In this document: positions 19,706 to 20,719 of the stretch, piece by piece
Numbering within the stretch: position 1 is the first letter of the stretch
Layout: each line of letters begins with the position of its first letter
Assembly (NCBI GenBank): GCA_964035545.1
Contig: CAXIUT010000125.1
Span: 1-20,719, forward strand
Direction of reading: 5' to 3'
Source of the DNA: Bugula neritina
Lineage: Eukaryota; Bryozoa; Gymnolaemata; Cheilostomatida; Bugulidae
DNA length: 20,719 nucleotides
The notes under the pieces: model-generated
Seen by the model: only the letters and a program-made list of their open reading frames with translations
Databases searched by the model: none
What the model was told of the DNA's origin: nothing
Made by a program: the position numbers and the translations under genes

Positions 19706-20476
19706 ATGAGTAAAGAATTACAGAACAATATGAATAATTCAGAATCAACATTTAACAAAGGAATGACTCTTGAAGAGTACATGTCAAAAATGAATGTTGA
19801 AGGAACTGTTTAATAGACCAATTTTGAAGAATAAAAAGAATAAAACTTATATGAAATAAGTCTACCGAGAAAAAGTCTCCAAAAAGAACCCAAAGCCATC
19901 AATTATTTCATTTAAGAAATAGATTAATAAAGCCAAAATTAATCTATCGATGGTGAAAGCCATAAATAAGATATCAAATAACAACTTACAAAAGAAACTT
20001 TTAGAATGGATAAAGATATACAACCAAATCGATTTGCTAAAGTTAAAAATTAAGATAGAATGAGAAATACAGCATATTTTAATAACCTCTCACAGTAAAA
20101 ACATAGCTTCAGAATTAAAAATGTTTCTAATAGTCCTGCCAGAAAAAAAACATAAAATTCAAATTTCAATGGAGCAATGACTCTCTATGGACATGGGTTT
20201 AAACCCATCAAAGAAAAATAATAAAAAAAAGCTTTAGAACTTATCACTTTCTATGGAAAAGTTCCTAAAGTAGAATAAACTAATATCAAAAAAGAAACCT
20301 ATAAAAATGGTGGTAAAAAACACATGAAAACTAAGGGAGCTCAACTTTAATTGAATTAATTGATATAGTTCTAAAATAGAATAAAAAATAACTTTTCTCA
20401 AAAAATATATATGAAAGATATCAGAGTAGAAGGACTAAAAGATAGACTCAATTAAAGAAAAAATAAATTTTGCTGA
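19706..20476 (+). CDS. Gln/Lys/Asn-rich hypothetical protein, 256 aa
   Basis: A continuous frame from ATG 19706 to TGA 20474-20476 with an unusually high share of TAA/TAG codons, including tandem pairs. The family is not recognised. It is low-complexity in composition (Gln, Lys, Asn, Ser), without membrane segments or metal-binding clusters. A slightly more structured patch lies around residues 150-185 (GAMTLYGHGFKPIKEK, ELITFYGKVPKVEQ). The C-terminal 45 residues are basic and helical. A basic, disordered, perhaps nuclear or cytoskeleton-associated protein is plausible. Confidence 0.65.
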
Positions 20477-20566
20477 TATAGTGAACATTTATGATTTACT
20501 TATTCTTCCATATATCAAATATAAATCAGTTTTATTTATCATACTTATTAACATTATCGTATCTTG

Positions 20567-20719
20567 ATGGGCAAAAACGCAAAAGCCAAGCCTAAAGCTC
20601 CTCCTAAAAAACAAAAATCAGCTAAGATTGCACGTCCTGCTCCTAAAAAAGTAGCCAAAGTATCAACTTCAAGAACTAAGCCAGCAAAAAAGTGTCTTCC
20701 TAAGAAAGTTGCTAAGACT
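20567..20719 (+). CDS. Lys/Pro/Ala-rich basic protein, N-terminal part (H1/HMG-like), cut by window end
   Basis: ATG 20567 opens 51 codons that run off the window. Composition is about one third Lys with Ala, Pro, Ser and Thr, in repeats of the kind A-P-K-K-V-A-K and K-P-A-K-K. There is no TAA or TAG codon, and GCT, CCT and AAG are used freely, unlike the neighbours, which suggests a highly expressed gene. Ciliate linker histones are short, lysine-rich and lack the globular domain, so a macronuclear H1-like or HMG-like chromatin protein is the best guess. A ribosomal protein with a basic N-terminus is the main alternative. Confidence 0.65.
   Translation, partial: MGKNAKAKPKAPPKKQKSAKIARPAPKKVAKVSTSRTKPAKKCLPKKVAKT

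Overview
This window is the end of a ciliate somatic (macronuclear) chromosome. It opens with about 81 bases of C-rich telomere repeat (mostly CCCCAA, with CCCCAAA and CCCCCAA variants). The genes behind it make sense only if TAA and TAG are sense codons and TGA is the sole stop. Read with the standard code the window looks almost gene-free. Read with the ciliate code it is densely coding, AT-rich and cut by very short GT..AG introns (20 to about 50 nt). TAA/TAG are written here as Gln, the usual ciliate assignment; Glu (as in peritrichs) cannot be excluded. The telomere mixture, introns and code suggest an oligohymenophorean-type ciliate, but I do not name a genus.

Layout from the telomere inward. 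360-1831(-): subtelomeric gene(s) of unknown function. 1949-~3025(+): multi-intron coiled-coil protein. 3092-4599(-): 461-residue hypothetical. 4726-5071(-): dynein light chain roadblock/LC7. 5239-5783(+): centrin-like EF-hand protein. 6095-6768(+): Myb/SANT protein of the SHHQK type. 6995-8205(+): RING + B-box protein. 8265-9326(+): coiled coil + SPRY-like protein. 9480-11513(-): PX-domain (sorting-nexin-like) protein, 677 aa. 11858-18688(-): one very large gene, 2258 codons in my model, with about 15 FG/GLFG repeat units at its N-terminus followed by about 1790 residues of helical, solenoid-like protein. 18993-19448(+): small protein with two possible membrane segments. 19706-20476(+): Gln/Lys-rich hypothetical. 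20567 to the window end (+): Lys/Pro/Ala-rich, H1/HMG-like N-terminus.

The genes are not an operon; each is a separate eukaryotic unit with short intergenic spacers. Centrin and roadblock (divergent neighbours) fit a ciliary or basal-body cytoskeleton. The FG-repeat giant fits the nuclear pore. The RING/B-box and SPRY genes lie head to tail 59 nt apart and together carry the full domain set of a TRIM protein.

The observation I rate highest is the FG-repeat giant gene: phenylalanine-glycine repeats fused in one frame to a scaffold-sized solenoid. All gene models were translated by hand; exon ends without a strong frame or length check are marked as uncertain.
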